Origin: CAVXNB01 sp963763085
GTDB lineage: Bacteria > Actinomycetota > Acidimicrobiia > Acidimicrobiales > Bog-793
DNA length: 64,000 bases
Direction: 5' to 3'
Assembly (NCBI GenBank): GCA_963763085.1
Contig: CAVXNB010000003.1
Span: 620,001 to 684,000 of the forward strand
In this document: positions 51,863 to 60,867 of the stretch, in pieces
Layout of the letters: every line of letters begins with the position of its first letter
How positions within the stretch are numbered: position 1 is the first letter of the stretch
Position numbers and translations under genes: made by a program
Notes under the pieces: generated by a model
What the model was told of the DNA's origin: nothing
What the model saw: only the letters and a program-made list of their open reading frames with translations
Database searches by the model: none

Positions 51863-53143
51863 TCACAGGCCGCCCGAGAACTCGAGCCAGTCCTGCTCCC
51901 ACTGCACGTCGGCCGTCGGGGGGAGCTCGAGCTCGAAGAGACCCTTGCGGAAGTACGACGGCACGACGGCCGTGCTCATAAGGCTCGGCGGCAGGATCTT
52001 CTCCTTCACGAGCAGCTGAGGCGTGATCTTCGTGAGCGGCTGGATGTAGCCGTTGTAACTGATGTTCTCGATCGCGTTCTGTACGTCGAGGAAGTAGTTG
52101 AGAAACAAGTGCGCCAGCACCGGAGCCTTCGAAGTCGACAACACGACCATGGTGTCGTTCGCCACCGGTCCGATCCCGTTGGCCGGGAACCAGTAGCCGA
52201 TGACGTCGACGGGCACACCCTTCGGCATGTACTCCGCCGCCGAGGCCATGTCGCCGGACCACGAGTGATGGATCCACACCTGGCCGCTCGGCACGTTCGT
52301 GTAGTCGTTGTTGTCGATCTGAACGCCGCCGACCAGGGTGTCGAGGTCTTGGAGCGAGGCCTTCGAGAGCTTGAGCTGCTCGTCCGACGTCGTGTTCAGG
52401 TCGGTGATGCCGTTGTACATCAGCCCGAGGGAAAGTCCCTCACGGTAGTCGTCGAGGATGGCCACCTTGCCGGCGTACTTCTTCTGCCAGGGGAACTGGT
52501 AACCGTTCTTCCAGTGGGCCGGGTTGCCGTCGACGTGGTCCTTCCGCCAGGAGATGCCGGTCGTATAGACGGTGTAGGGCACCGTGTACCGCCAGTCGAG
52601 GTCGTAGAACGGGTTCTTGTAGTCGGGCCAGGCCTGCTCGATGTTCGGGATGTAACTGTGGTTGAGCGGCTTGATCAGCTTGGTCTCGACCAGCTGACCG
52701 AGGTTGTCCGGAGTCGGGACGAACACGTCGTAGTCGGCCTCGCCGCTCTTGATCTTCGAGATCGCGTCGGTGATCGTGTTGAAGCTCGTCCACTCGACCT
52801 TGCAGTTGTACTTCTTCTGGAAGTTGTTGATACAGGCCTGGTTCATGTACGCGGTCCAGTTGTAGAGCTTCAGCGTCGCGTTCTGCTCAGGCTTGAGCCC
52901 GCTCGCGATCGGCTGGTTGTCCTTGAATACCGGCCAGCGCACCGGGGCGTCCTTGCGCGGGAGCGGCAGCTTGGTGATCGTGGGACTGGCGTCAGCCGAA
53001 CCGCCACATGCGGAGAGCAGCCCTCCGAGGCCGGCGGCGCCCACGCCCGCGCCGATCCCCTTCAGAAGGCTTCGCCTCGAGAGCGGCGCGGTACGGCGTC
53101 CGTCCGGGGTCCATCCTTCCCTTGGATGCCTCACCCGTCCCAC
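51863..53143 (-). CDS. potD: ABC transporter substrate-binding protein, PotD type
   Basis: 426-residue extracytoplasmic binding protein (SBP_bac_8 family, polyamine type). The N-terminus has a twin-arginine motif SRRSLLKG (about 23-30) and a lipobox LLSACGG, so it is likely a Tat-exported lipoprotein. LKLYNWTAYMNQACINNFQK is the PotD hallmark. GTG 53143 and GTG 53134 both lie near GGAGGGG. A related operator-like dyad is 30 bases upstream (53173..53188). Ligand: polyamine or a quaternary/cationic amine. Confidence 0.9.
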   Translation of the reverse strand: MGRVRHPREGWTPDGRRTAPLSRRSLLKGIGAGVGAAGLGGLLSACGGSADASPTITKLPLPRKDAPVRWPVFKDNQPIASGLKPEQNATLKLYNWTAYMNQACINNFQKKYNCKVEWTSFNTITDAISKIKSGEADYDVFVPTPDNLGQLVETKLIKPLNHSYIPNIEQAWPDYKNPFYDLDWRYTVPYTVYTTGISWRKDHVDGNPAHWKNGYQFPWQKKYAGKVAILDDYREGLSLGLMYNGITDLNTTSDEQLKLSKASLQDLDTLVGGVQIDNNDYTNVPSGQVWIHHSWSGDMASAAEYMPKGVPVDVIGYWFPANGIGPVANDTMVVLSTSKAPVLAHLFLNYFLDVQNAIENISYNGYIQPLTKITPQLLVKEKILPPSLMSTAVVPSYFRKGLFELELPPTADVQWEQDWLEFSGGL

Positions 53144-53172
53144 CCCCCTCCGGTGACTAGGCCCTCAGGTCG

Positions 53173-53188
53173 TTGAACGACCGATCAA
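53173..53188. promoter_or_regulatory. Operator-like dyad, site E (PotD gene)
   Basis: TTGAACGACCGATCAA is a 12-of-16 imperfect palindrome 30 bases before the PotD-type start. It shares the CGTTCA core (read on the minus strand) with sites A to D but diverges outside it, so membership in the same regulon is tentative. Confidence 0.3.
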
Positions 53189-53244
53189 AAGTCAACCACC
53201 ATCATGCATCGCTGCGCAATGCTCCGGGGGGTCGGGAGCCGGAC

Positions 53245-54624
53245 TCACCCGCCGACGGCAGCAGCAAAACGCTCGAAGTTCCCCACTAGCCGGCCCACGT
53301 CCTGCTCGTCGTGTTGCACGGAGATCAACCACTGCTCGGTCTTGCCCCAGGGCGGCAGGAAGACGCCGCCGTTGTGCTGGAAGAGCCAGTGGGCATGGTT
53401 GTAGCGGTCGTCGACCTCGAGAAAGTCCCGGTAGTTGCGGACCTGGTCGCGGGAAAACGTCACGCAACCCTTCGCCCCGACCGATACGACGTGAGCGGGG
53501 AGGTCCCGGGTCGCGATGACGCGGCCGAGCTCGGTGCTGATCTCTGACGCCAGCACGGCGATGTGTGCGTAGGCCTCGGGGGTGGCGACCTCGGTCAGCA
53601 TGGCCCGCGTCGCCGCCATCGCGAGCGGGTTGCCGTTGAACGTGCCGACCATGTCGTAGTCGCCGTTCGCGACATGCTCCATCACCTCGGCGCTGCCCCC
53701 CACGGCTGCGGACGCGATGCCGCCCCCGATGGCCTTGGCGAGGCACGTGATGTCCGGCGTGACCCCCGTCAAGGCGGTCGCACCCCCGTAGCCGGCCGTC
53801 AGGCCCGTCTTCACCTCGTCGAAGGTGAGCAGCGCGTCGTGCTGGTGCAGCAGGTCCTTCAACCCTGGCAGATAGCCGGCGGCGGGCAGGATGATGCCGG
53901 CGTTCATCATTATCGGCTCGATGATCATCCCGGCGATCTCCCCGGGGTGCTCGTCGAAGGCGCGCGCCACGGCGTCGAGGTCGTTGAACGGAACGATGAT
54001 CGTCAGCGCCATGATGGCGTCGGGGACGCCCGAGCTGGCGGGGACGTTCGTCGGCCGGCTCGCGGGTCCGACGTCGCCGGCGTCGGGCGTGACAGACACC
54101 TGGACCGAGTCGTGGTGCCCGTGGTAGCAGCCCTCGACCTTCAGGATCAGATCGCGGCCCGTGACCGCCCGCATGAGATGAACCGCGTCCATCGTCGCCT
54201 CGGTACCCGAGTTGCAAAAACGCCAGAGAGGCTGGCCGAACCGGCCGGCGAGCTCCTCGGCGACGAAGATCGCGTCCTCTGTAGGCTGTGCGAAGTGCGT
54301 CCCGCGGCCGACCTGGGACCTCACGGCCTCGACGATCGCGGGATGGGCGTGACCAGCCAGGCTGGCGCCGTAGCCGCCGTGCAGGTCGACGTATTCGGTC
54401 CCGTCGACGTCGTAGATCTTGGAACCGGACCCGTGACTGAGCCAAACCGCCTGCGGACGCGTGATCTGCCAGCTGGAGGTCACGCCGCCGGCGAGCGACC
54501 CTCTCGCCCGATCGATGAGCCGGCGCGACTCGGGCTGGCGGGCGAGGAACAGCGCCTCCTGCTCGGCCACGACCGCATCAAGCCGTGATGCGAGATCGGC
54601 GGGGGTGGGCGACTGGACTACCAC
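53245..54624 (-). CDS. Class III aminotransferase, glutamate-1-semialdehyde aminomutase-like
   Basis: 459-residue PLP enzyme. Substrate/PLP segments: WLSHGSGSKIYDVDGTEYVD, RFCNSGTEATMDAVHLMRA, FDEVKTGLTAGYGG with the PLP-ring Asp, and the Schiff-base Lys in CLAKAIGGG. Similarity to GSA aminomutase is general, but an aminotransferase acting on polyamine or omega-amino substrates is more likely next to a Pot importer. GTG 54624 is preceded by GGAG. The strongest operator (site D) and a TTGCCA/TAGACT promoter lie 38-80 bases upstream. Confidence 0.9.
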   Translation of the reverse strand: MVVQSPTPADLASRLDAVVAEQEALFLARQPESRRLIDRARGSLAGGVTSSWQITRPQAVWLSHGSGSKIYDVDGTEYVDLHGGYGASLAGHAHPAIVEAVRSQVGRGTHFAQPTEDAIFVAEELAGRFGQPLWRFCNSGTEATMDAVHLMRAVTGRDLILKVEGCYHGHHDSVQVSVTPDAGDVGPASRPTNVPASSGVPDAIMALTIIVPFNDLDAVARAFDEHPGEIAGMIIEPIMMNAGIILPAAGYLPGLKDLLHQHDALLTFDEVKTGLTAGYGGATALTGVTPDITCLAKAIGGGIASAAVGGSAEVMEHVANGDYDMVGTFNGNPLAMAATRAMLTEVATPEAYAHIAVLASEISTELGRVIATRDLPAHVVSVGAKGCVTFSRDQVRNYRDFLEVDDRYNHAHWLFQHNGGVFLPPWGKTEQWLISVQHDEQDVGRLVGNFERFAAAVGG

Positions 54625-54661
54625 GAGATTTCTCCGTTTCGGAAGCAGCTTGAGCTTGCTT

Positions 54662-54677
54662 GACTGAACGTTCAGTC
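54662..54677. promoter_or_regulatory. Shared palindromic operator, site D (aminotransferase/MscR), perfect
   Basis: GACTGAACGTTCAGTC is a perfect 16-bp palindrome between the divergent aminotransferase and formaldehyde dehydrogenase genes. Toward the aminotransferase gene, TTGCCA (54697..54702, minus strand), a 17-base spacer and TAGACT (54674..54679) form a good promoter whose -10 box is covered by the operator, consistent with repression. Confidence 0.7.
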
Positions 54678-54769
54678 TAGGACTGGCGCCGTCGCCTGGC
54701 AAGGGACGGGCGCGGAGGACTACACACATAGCCGACACGTTGTTCGTCCAGGTGGAAGGAGAGGCCCAG

Positions 54770-55861
54770 ATGGCACATGACGTGAAGGGCGTCATCGCCC
54801 GAGCCAAGGGTGCGCCCGTCGAGGTCACGACGATCGTGGTACCGGACCCCGGCCCGGGAGAGGCGCTCGTGCGCGTCCAGGCCTGCGGCGTTTGCCACAC
54901 CGATCTGCACTATCGGGAGGGTGGGATCAACGACGAGTTCCCGTTTCTGCTCGGTCACGAGGCGGCCGGCGTGGTCGAGGCGGTAGGGCCGGACGTGACG
55001 GGGGTGGCGCAGGGCGACTTCGTCATCCTCAATTGGCGAGCCGTCTGCGGCGAGTGCCGGTCGTGCCGCCGCGGCCGGCCGCAATACTGCTTCGCCACCC
55101 ACAACGCCGCGCAGAAGATGACGCTCCCGGACGGCACCCCGCTCGCACCTGCGCTCGGCATCGGCGCGTTCGCCGAGAAGACACTCGTCGCCGCCGGCCA
55201 GTGCACGAAAGTCGACGCACGTGCTCGGCCAGAGGCGGCCGGCCTGCTCGGCTGCGGTGTCATGGCGGGACTCGGCGCGTCGATGTTCACCGGCGAGGTC
55301 GGCCTCGGCGACTCGGTGGCGGTCTTCGGGTGCGGTGGCGTCGGCTGCGCGGCGATCGCCGGCGCTCGACTGGCCGGCGCTTCAACCGTCATCGGCGTCG
55401 ATCTCGACCCTCGCAAGCTCGAGCTTGCAAAACAGTTCGGAGCGACCCACACCGTCAACGCCGCCGAACGAGACCCGGTCGAGGCGATCAGGGCCCTCAC
55501 CGGCGGCAACGGCGCCAACGTGTGCGTAGAGGCCGTCGGGAACCCAAAGGTCATGGAACAGGCGTTCTTCGCCCGTGATCTCGCCGGAACGCTGGTCCAG
55601 GTCGGGGTGCCGACGCCGGAGATGCGCATCGACCTTCCGATGATCGAGTTCTTCGGGCGCGGTGGGCGGCTCAAGCCCAGCTGGTACGGCGACTGCTTGC
55701 CCTCCCGCGACTTTCCGATGCTGATCGACTTGTACCTGCAGGGCCGACTGGATCTGGACCGGTTCGTGTCCGAGACGATCGCGCTCGACGAAGTCGAGGA
55801 GGCCTTCCACCGCATGGAGCGCGGCGAAGTTCTCCGTTCGGTCGTGGTTATGGCCTCGTGA
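54770..55861 (+). CDS. mscR: S-(hydroxymethyl)mycothiol dehydrogenase (mycothiol-dependent formaldehyde dehydrogenase)
   Basis: 363-residue zinc alcohol dehydrogenase that oxidises the formaldehyde-mycothiol adduct to S-formylmycothiol. Nearly every block follows actinobacterial MscR/AdhE2: VKGVIARAKGAPVEV, ACGVCHTDLHYREGGINDEF, GHEAAG, VILNWRAVCGECRSC (structural-zinc Cys93, 96, 99, 107), LLGCGVMAGLGA and KPSWYGDCLPSRDFP. Catalytic ligands are Cys42, His63 and Glu64. ATG 54770 follows GGAAGGAGA; the frame opens earlier at 54740. The MBL-fold gene overlaps its stop (GTGA), as in mycobacteria. It detoxifies formaldehyde made by the demethylating dehydrogenases. Confidence 0.93.
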   Translation: MAHDVKGVIARAKGAPVEVTTIVVPDPGPGEALVRVQACGVCHTDLHYREGGINDEFPFLLGHEAAGVVEAVGPDVTGVAQGDFVILNWRAVCGECRSCRRGRPQYCFATHNAAQKMTLPDGTPLAPALGIGAFAEKTLVAAGQCTKVDARARPEAAGLLGCGVMAGLGASMFTGEVGLGDSVAVFGCGGVGCAAIAGARLAGASTVIGVDLDPRKLELAKQFGATHTVNAAERDPVEAIRALTGGNGANVCVEAVGNPKVMEQAFFARDLAGTLVQVGVPTPEMRIDLPMIEFFGRGGRLKPSWYGDCLPSRDFPMLIDLYLQGRLDLDRFVSETIALDEVEEAFHRMERGEVLRSVVVMAS

Positions 55862-56479
55862 TCGATCACGTGGTGACGAGCGGGATCTTCTCGCTCGACG
55901 GCCAGGACTTCGAGGTCGAGAACAACATCTGGCTGGTCGGTGACGACGCCGAGGTGCTCGTGATCGACGCCGCGCACGACCATCGTCCGATTGCGTCGGC
56001 TGTCGGCGGTCGGAGCGTGGTCGCCATCGCCGTGACCCACGGCCACAACGACCACATCAACGCTGCCGGCGCTTTGTCCGACGCCGTCGGCGCCCCGATA
56101 TGGATCCATCCCGACGACCTCATGCTGTGGCGGACCGTCTACACGGACCGAGCGCCGGACGAGCTCCTCGTCGACGGGCAGTGGCTGTCCGCCGGCTCGA
56201 CGATGCTGCAGCGTGCTGCACACGCCGGGGCACTCGCCCGGCGGCTGCTGCTTCTACGACTCCGAGGAGGGCGTAGTGTTCTCCGGCGACACGCTGTTCA
56301 AGGGGGGCCCGGGGGCGACCGGGCGCAGCTACTCGGACTTCCCGACGATCGTCGAGTCGATTCGAACCCGTCTTTTGACCTTGCCCCCAGAAACCAAGGT
56401 CCTCACGGGGCACGGTTCCCCGACCACCATCGCCGACGAGGCTCCGCACCTCGAGGAGTGGATCGCCCGCGGGCACTGA
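55858..56479 (+). CDS. MBL-fold metallo-hydrolase, partner of MscR (frameshifted)
   Basis: Metallo-beta-lactamase-fold hydrolase, about 206 residues corrected. Metal motif THGHNDH (60-66), then FSGDTLFKGGPGATG and VLTGHGSPTTI. An extra base near 56206..56213 breaks the frame after LSAGSTML; removing it gives VLHTPGHSPGGCCFYDSEEG and the stop at 56479. The same gene follows mscR in mycobacteria (Rv2260 type); it probably hydrolyses S-formylmycothiol or a related thioester, which is inference from the pairing. Confidence 0.87.
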
Positions 56480-56533
56480 AACCGGGGCGGTTCGCCGGCG
56501 GTACGTCCCGTGGCATAGTCGAATTTCTTTTCA

Positions 56534-56587
56534 AACTTGCCTCCGATCGAGATTGCGACCAGTCACAATCTTTCGCGGAGGCAAGTT
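56534..56587. other. Nested palindrome in an AT-rich convergent gap
   Basis: Perfect 12-bp inverted repeat, AACTTGCCTCCG at 56534..56545 and its complement at 56576..56587, enclosing a second perfect 6-bp repeat (AGATTG 56550..56555, CAATCT 56566..56571). Outer TTCAAA/TTTGAA (56530, 56597) adds symmetry. It lies in the 181-base gap between the convergent MBL and hutI genes, in a stretch visibly richer in A+T than its surroundings. No T-run follows either side, so a simple bidirectional terminator is only one option; a small mobile-element remnant is another. Confidence 0.6.
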
Positions 56588-56660
56588 GCGGAACAATTTG
56601 AACTATCCCGGAGCTCCCGCCGGTTGTAAGAGCGGGCGGCGGTGCGGCGGGCCGGCGGGA

Positions 56661-57842
56661 CTAGCGGAGCACCTGGCCCGCCCGAACGACCGTGGCAACG
56701 AGATCGACGCCGGGCCGGTAGGCGAGATGTGCCGGTGTCGGTGCCTCCAGCACGGCGAGATCGCCGCGCAGTCCCGGCGCAAGCGCGCCCAGGTCGTCGC
56801 GCCTGAGCGCACGTGCACCGCCGGCGGTTGCGGCGAACAGTGCCTCGTCGGGGGTCATGCGCATCTCGCGCACGGCGAGGGCTATGACGAACGGCATGCT
56901 CGTCGTGTAGCTGGTTCCCGGATTGCAATCGGTAGCGAGCGCGACCGCGACTCCGGCGTCCAGCAACCGGCGAGCGTCCGGGTAGGGCGATCGGGTGGAG
57001 AACTCGGCTCCGGGAAGAAGCGTCGCCACGGTCTCGGAACCGGCCAACGCATCTACGTCGGCGGCCTCGAGATGCGTGCAATGGTCGGCCGACGCAGCGC
57101 CCATCTCGACCGCGAGCCGGACCCCGGGACCGTGGGAGAGCTGGTTGGCGTGCACCCTGAGGCCGAGCCCGCGCGCACGCGCCGCCTGCAGGATCTCCCT
57201 GGAGGCGTCAACCCCGAAGGCTCCCGACTCGCAGAAGACGTCGCACCACCGGGCTTTCGGTGCACAGGCGTCGAGCATCGGGCCGGCGACGAGGGCGACG
57301 TACTCGGCTTCCCGCCCCCGGTATTCGGGTGGCACGACATGGGCGCCGAGGTACGTGACCTCCTCGGCGACCGTCTCGGCGACATCGAGGCAGCGGGACT
57401 CGTCCACGACGGTCAGGCCATAGCCCGACTTGGTCTCGAGCGTCGTGGTGCCCTGGCGCTCGGCCTCGCGGGCGAGCGCCGCCGCTTTTCTCCGGAGCAC
57501 ATCGTCGCCGGCGGCGCGCGTCGCCGCGACCGTGGTGGAGATCCCGCCGGCGTCGTAGCGAGTTCCGGCCATGCGTGCCGTGAACTCGTCGACGCGGTCG
57601 CCCGCGAAAACGAGGTGGGTGTGCGAGTCCACGAAGCCCGGGATCACGCACCGGCCCGAGACGTCGAGCAACGAGTCGGTCGCGGGCGATGAGCCGGCGT
57701 CACCGAGCCATGCGACGACACCGTCCTCGATGACGAGGTCGACGTCGCGTCGGGTGCCGAGCGCGCCCTCTCCAAGCTCTGGCCGATTGGTCACCAGCAG
57801 CCCGATCCCGCGCACGAGGAGTGAACCGGTGGTGGGCCTCAC
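56661..57842 (-). CDS. hutI: Imidazolonepropionase
   Basis: 393-residue amidohydrolase that opens 4-imidazolone-5-propionate to N-formimidoyl-L-glutamate. Metal motif VDSHTHLVFAG, RMAGTRYDAGGISTTV, TTLETKSGYGL, LRVHANQLSHG and the late LATDCNPGTSYTTSMPFV are family-typical. GTG 57842 overlaps the hutF stop (GTGA). It is the last gene of the hisN-like-hutU-hutF-hutI transcript. The open frame to 58328 is a shadow. Confidence 0.94.
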   Translation of the reverse strand: MRPTTGSLLVRGIGLLVTNRPELGEGALGTRRDVDLVIEDGVVAWLGDAGSSPATDSLLDVSGRCVIPGFVDSHTHLVFAGDRVDEFTARMAGTRYDAGGISTTVAATRAAGDDVLRRKAAALAREAERQGTTTLETKSGYGLTVVDESRCLDVAETVAEEVTYLGAHVVPPEYRGREAEYVALVAGPMLDACAPKARWCDVFCESGAFGVDASREILQAARARGLGLRVHANQLSHGPGVRLAVEMGAASADHCTHLEAADVDALAGSETVATLLPGAEFSTRSPYPDARRLLDAGVAVALATDCNPGTSYTTSMPFVIALAVREMRMTPDEALFAATAGGARALRRDDLGALAPGLRGDLAVLEAPTPAHLAYRPGVDLVATVVRAGQVLR

Positions 57843-59194
57843 GTGCCGGCCCCGGCTCCATGGAGGGTCGCGAGGGCGTAGTTCATCGCCCGAGCTGGAT
57901 CCTCGATCAACTGATGGCGGCGGGCTGCCACTACCTGTCGGCCTCCGACGACGACGTCGGTGACGTCGGCGCCGGTCGCCGCGAAGACGAGCGAGGCGAC
58001 CATCGCGTCCGGCCTCGTCCCGGCGAGGCGCGGCGAGTCGAGCCCGACGGTCACGAAATCGGCGAGGGCGCCCGGCACGAGCCGCCCCGCATCCGCCCAG
58101 CCGAGCGACCGGTGGCCGGCGAGCGTGGCGGCCTCCAGCAGCGCCTCGGGCGTGTGCACCCCGCGGCGGAACCTCACGAGGCGCTCGTCGAGCTCGATGC
58201 CGCGCGCCTCTTCGAACAGGTCCACGACGGCGTGGCTGTCGGAGCCGACGCACAGTGGGCTCCCGGCTTCCGCCAGCGCGCCCGCGGGGCCGACCCCGTC
58301 GGCGAGGTCGCGTTCGGTCGTCGGGCACATGCAGATCGAGGTGCGCCGCGAACCGAGCAACTGAACGTCCGCCGGCTCGAGGTGCGTGGCGTGGACGGCG
58401 GTCGTCGACGGCCCGAGAGCACCTTCGTCCCCGAGGAGGCGCGCCGGCGTGCGGCCGTAGGCAGCCAGGCAGCCCTCGTTCTCGGCGGTCTGCTCGGAAA
58501 GATGGACGTGCAGAGGCGCATCACGTTCGGATGCCCAGGCAGCGACCGGACCGATGGAAGGCGCGTCGACGGCTCGGACGCTGTGCACAGCAGCGCCGAT
58601 CCGTGCGAGCCGACCGCCCACGAGGGCTCCGGCGCGCTCCGCCCACGCCTCGACGGAGCCGTCCCCGAACCGCAGCTGCACCCCCTCGAGCTCCCGGTCG
58701 AACCCGCCCTTCAGATAGCACGTGTCGAGAAGGGTGATCCTTATGCCGGCGCCGGCGGCGGCGTCGATCAGGACCTGGCCCATCGCGTTCGGATCGCTGT
58801 ACGGCACGCCGCCGGGCCCGTGGTGCAGATAGTGGAACTCCCCCACCACCGTGACGCCGCTCAGTGCCATCTCGGCGAACAACGCCTGAGCGAGGTTGAA
58901 GTAGCTCTCGGGATCGAGGCGCTCGGCGACGGCGTACATCTGCTCCCGCCATGTCCAGAAGTCGCCCGGACCGGTCTGGGACCTCCCTCGGAGCGCCCGG
59001 TGGAACGCGTGCGAATGAACGTTGGCGAGCCCCGGGAGGGTGACACCCGGAAGCACGACGGCCCCGTCCGGCAGGTCACTGCCCGGCGTCACCCGGACGA
59101 GGCGATCCGCTTCGACATCGAGCAGCACCGATCCCGCCACCTCGCCGCGCCCGGGATCACCGACGATCCCGAACTCGCAGAAGTACGACGTCAA
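57839..59194 (-). CDS. hutF: Formimidoylglutamate deiminase
   Basis: 451-residue amidohydrolase that converts N-formimidoyl-glutamate to N-formyl-glutamate and ammonia, the route used when HutG/formylglutamate amidohydrolase finishes the pathway. Conserved: TLPGLANVHSHAFHRALRGR, WTWREQMYAVAERL, VTVVGEFHYLHHGPGG, VHLSEQTAENE and ICMCPTTERDLADG. The TTG start at 59194 overlaps the hutU stop and gives the normal TSYFCEFG N-terminus; no better start exists in frame nearby. Confidence 0.93.
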   Translation of the reverse strand: MTSYFCEFGIVGDPGRGEVAGSVLLDVEADRLVRVTPGSDLPDGAVVLPGVTLPGLANVHSHAFHRALRGRSQTGPGDFWTWREQMYAVAERLDPESYFNLAQALFAEMALSGVTVVGEFHYLHHGPGGVPYSDPNAMGQVLIDAAAGAGIRITLLDTCYLKGGFDRELEGVQLRFGDGSVEAWAERAGALVGGRLARIGAAVHSVRAVDAPSIGPVAAWASERDAPLHVHLSEQTAENEGCLAAYGRTPARLLGDEGALGPSTTAVHATHLEPADVQLLGSRRTSICMCPTTERDLADGVGPAGALAEAGSPLCVGSDSHAVVDLFEEARGIELDERLVRFRRGVHTPEALLEAATLAGHRSLGWADAGRLVPGALADFVTVGLDSPRLAGTRPDAMVASLVFAATGADVTDVVVGGRQVVAARRHQLIEDPARAMNYALATLHGAGAGT

Positions 59195-60867
59195 GCGAGC
59201 CGGCCGGGAGCCTCGAAGCCCATCGGAACGGGCACCCCGTGGGCCTCGGCGTGCTCGCGCGCCTGGACGTAGCCGGCATCGACGTGTCGCAGCACGCCCG
59301 TCAGCGGGTCGTTCGCAAGGACGCGGGAGAGCTTCGCCTCGGCCAGCAGGCTGCCATCCGCGACGCTCACCTGGCCGGCGTGGATGGACCGGCCGATCCC
59401 GACACCGCCGCCGTGGTGGATGGACACCCAGGATGCGCCCGAGGAGGCGTTGACGAGCGCGTTCAGAAGCGGCCAGTCGGCGATGGCGTCGGAGCCGTCG
59501 GCCATCGCCTCGGTCTCGCGGTAGGGCGACGCCACCGAGCCGGCGTCGAGGTGATCCCTGCCGATGACGACCGGTGCGGCGAGCTCGCCCGATGCCACCA
59601 GGGCGTTGAACTCGAGACCCGCCCGGTCTCGCTCCCCGTGGCCGAGCCAGCAGATCCTCGCCGGAAGGCCCTGGAAGGCGACGCGCTCGGAGGCCATGCG
59701 GATCCAGCGCGACATCGACTCGTTCTCGGGGAACATGCGGAGCATGGCGCGGTCCGTCGTTTCGATGTCGCGGGGATCGCCGGAGAGCGCCGCCCACCGA
59801 AACGGCCCCTTTCCCTCGCAGAACAGCGGACGGATGTAGGCGGGGACGAAGCCCGGAAAGTCGAACGCCCGGTCGAAGCCGCCGAGCAGCGCCTCGCCGC
59901 GGATGGAGTTGCCGTAGTCGAAGACCTCCGCTCCTGCGTCGAGGAAGCCGACCATCGCCTCGACGTGGATCGTCATCGAGGCTCGCGCCCGTTCGGTGAA
60001 CTCTCGGGGGTCGCGCTCGCGCTCGGACGCCCAGTCCTCGAAGGAGACGCCGAGCGGGAGATACGCGAGAGGGTCGTGGGCCGAAGTCTGGTCAGTCACG
60101 ATGTCGACTTCGATCCCCATCGAGAGAAGCCGGGGCAGGACGTCGGCGGCGTTGCCCTCGAGCCCGATCGACAGCGGTCGCCGGGCTGCCTTGGCCTCCA
60201 GCGCCTGGCGGACGGCGTCCTCGAGGTCGTTCGCCCGGGCGTCGAGATACCGCGTCTCGATGCGGCGTTCGATCCTCGAGGGGTCGCACTCGATGCAGAG
60301 CGCGACGCCCCCGTTCATCGTGACCGCGAGCGGCTGCGCCCCGCCCATGCCGCCGAGGCCGGCGGTGAGGGTCAGGGTGCCGAGGAGCGAGTCGCCGAAT
60401 CGCTTGCGGGCGATGGCCGCGAACGTCTCGTAGGTGCCCTGGAGGATGCCCTGACTCCCGATGTAGATCCACGAGCCCGCTGTCATCTGCCCGTACATCG
60501 TCAGGCCGAGAGCCTCGAGACGGCGGAACTCCTCCCACGTCGCCCACTGCGGCACGAGGTTCGAATTCGCGATCAGGACCCGAGGCGCCCACTCGTGGGT
60601 CCGGACGACCCCGACGGGCTTGCCCGACTGCACGAGCAGGGTCTCGTCGTCGCCAAGCTCACGGAGCTCCCGGATTATCGCCTCGAAGGCATCCCACGAC
60701 CGGGCGGCGCGGCCGGTGCCGCCGTAGACGACCAGGTTGTCCGGATGCTCGGCCACGTCCGGGTCGAGATTGTTCATGAGCATGCGGAGCGCCGCTTCCT
60801 GAGGCCATCCCTTGCAGGAGCGCTCGGTGCCTCGGGGCGACCGAACGACGCGGGGGCCGGCGGTCAC
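59191..60867 (-). CDS. hutU: Urocanate hydratase
   Basis: 558-residue NAD-dependent urocanase that adds water to urocanate to give imidazolonepropionate. Diagnostic segments: YGQMTAGSWIYIGSQGILQG, NGGVALCIECDPSRIERR, and FPGFVPAYIRPLFCEGKGPF with the conserved Cys in the active-site loop, plus ASGASWVSIHHGGGVGIG near the C-terminus. GTG 60867 overlaps the hisN-like stop. A thiourocanate hydratase role, in an ergothioneine route, would be expected to look very similar and cannot be separated by eye. Confidence 0.95.
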   Translation of the reverse strand: MTAGPRVVRSPRGTERSCKGWPQEAALRMLMNNLDPDVAEHPDNLVVYGGTGRAARSWDAFEAIIRELRELGDDETLLVQSGKPVGVVRTHEWAPRVLIANSNLVPQWATWEEFRRLEALGLTMYGQMTAGSWIYIGSQGILQGTYETFAAIARKRFGDSLLGTLTLTAGLGGMGGAQPLAVTMNGGVALCIECDPSRIERRIETRYLDARANDLEDAVRQALEAKAARRPLSIGLEGNAADVLPRLLSMGIEVDIVTDQTSAHDPLAYLPLGVSFEDWASERERDPREFTERARASMTIHVEAMVGFLDAGAEVFDYGNSIRGEALLGGFDRAFDFPGFVPAYIRPLFCEGKGPFRWAALSGDPRDIETTDRAMLRMFPENESMSRWIRMASERVAFQGLPARICWLGHGERDRAGLEFNALVASGELAAPVVIGRDHLDAGSVASPYRETEAMADGSDAIADWPLLNALVNASSGASWVSIHHGGGVGIGRSIHAGQVSVADGSLLAEAKLSRVLANDPLTGVLRHVDAGYVQAREHAEAHGVPVPMGFEAPGRLA

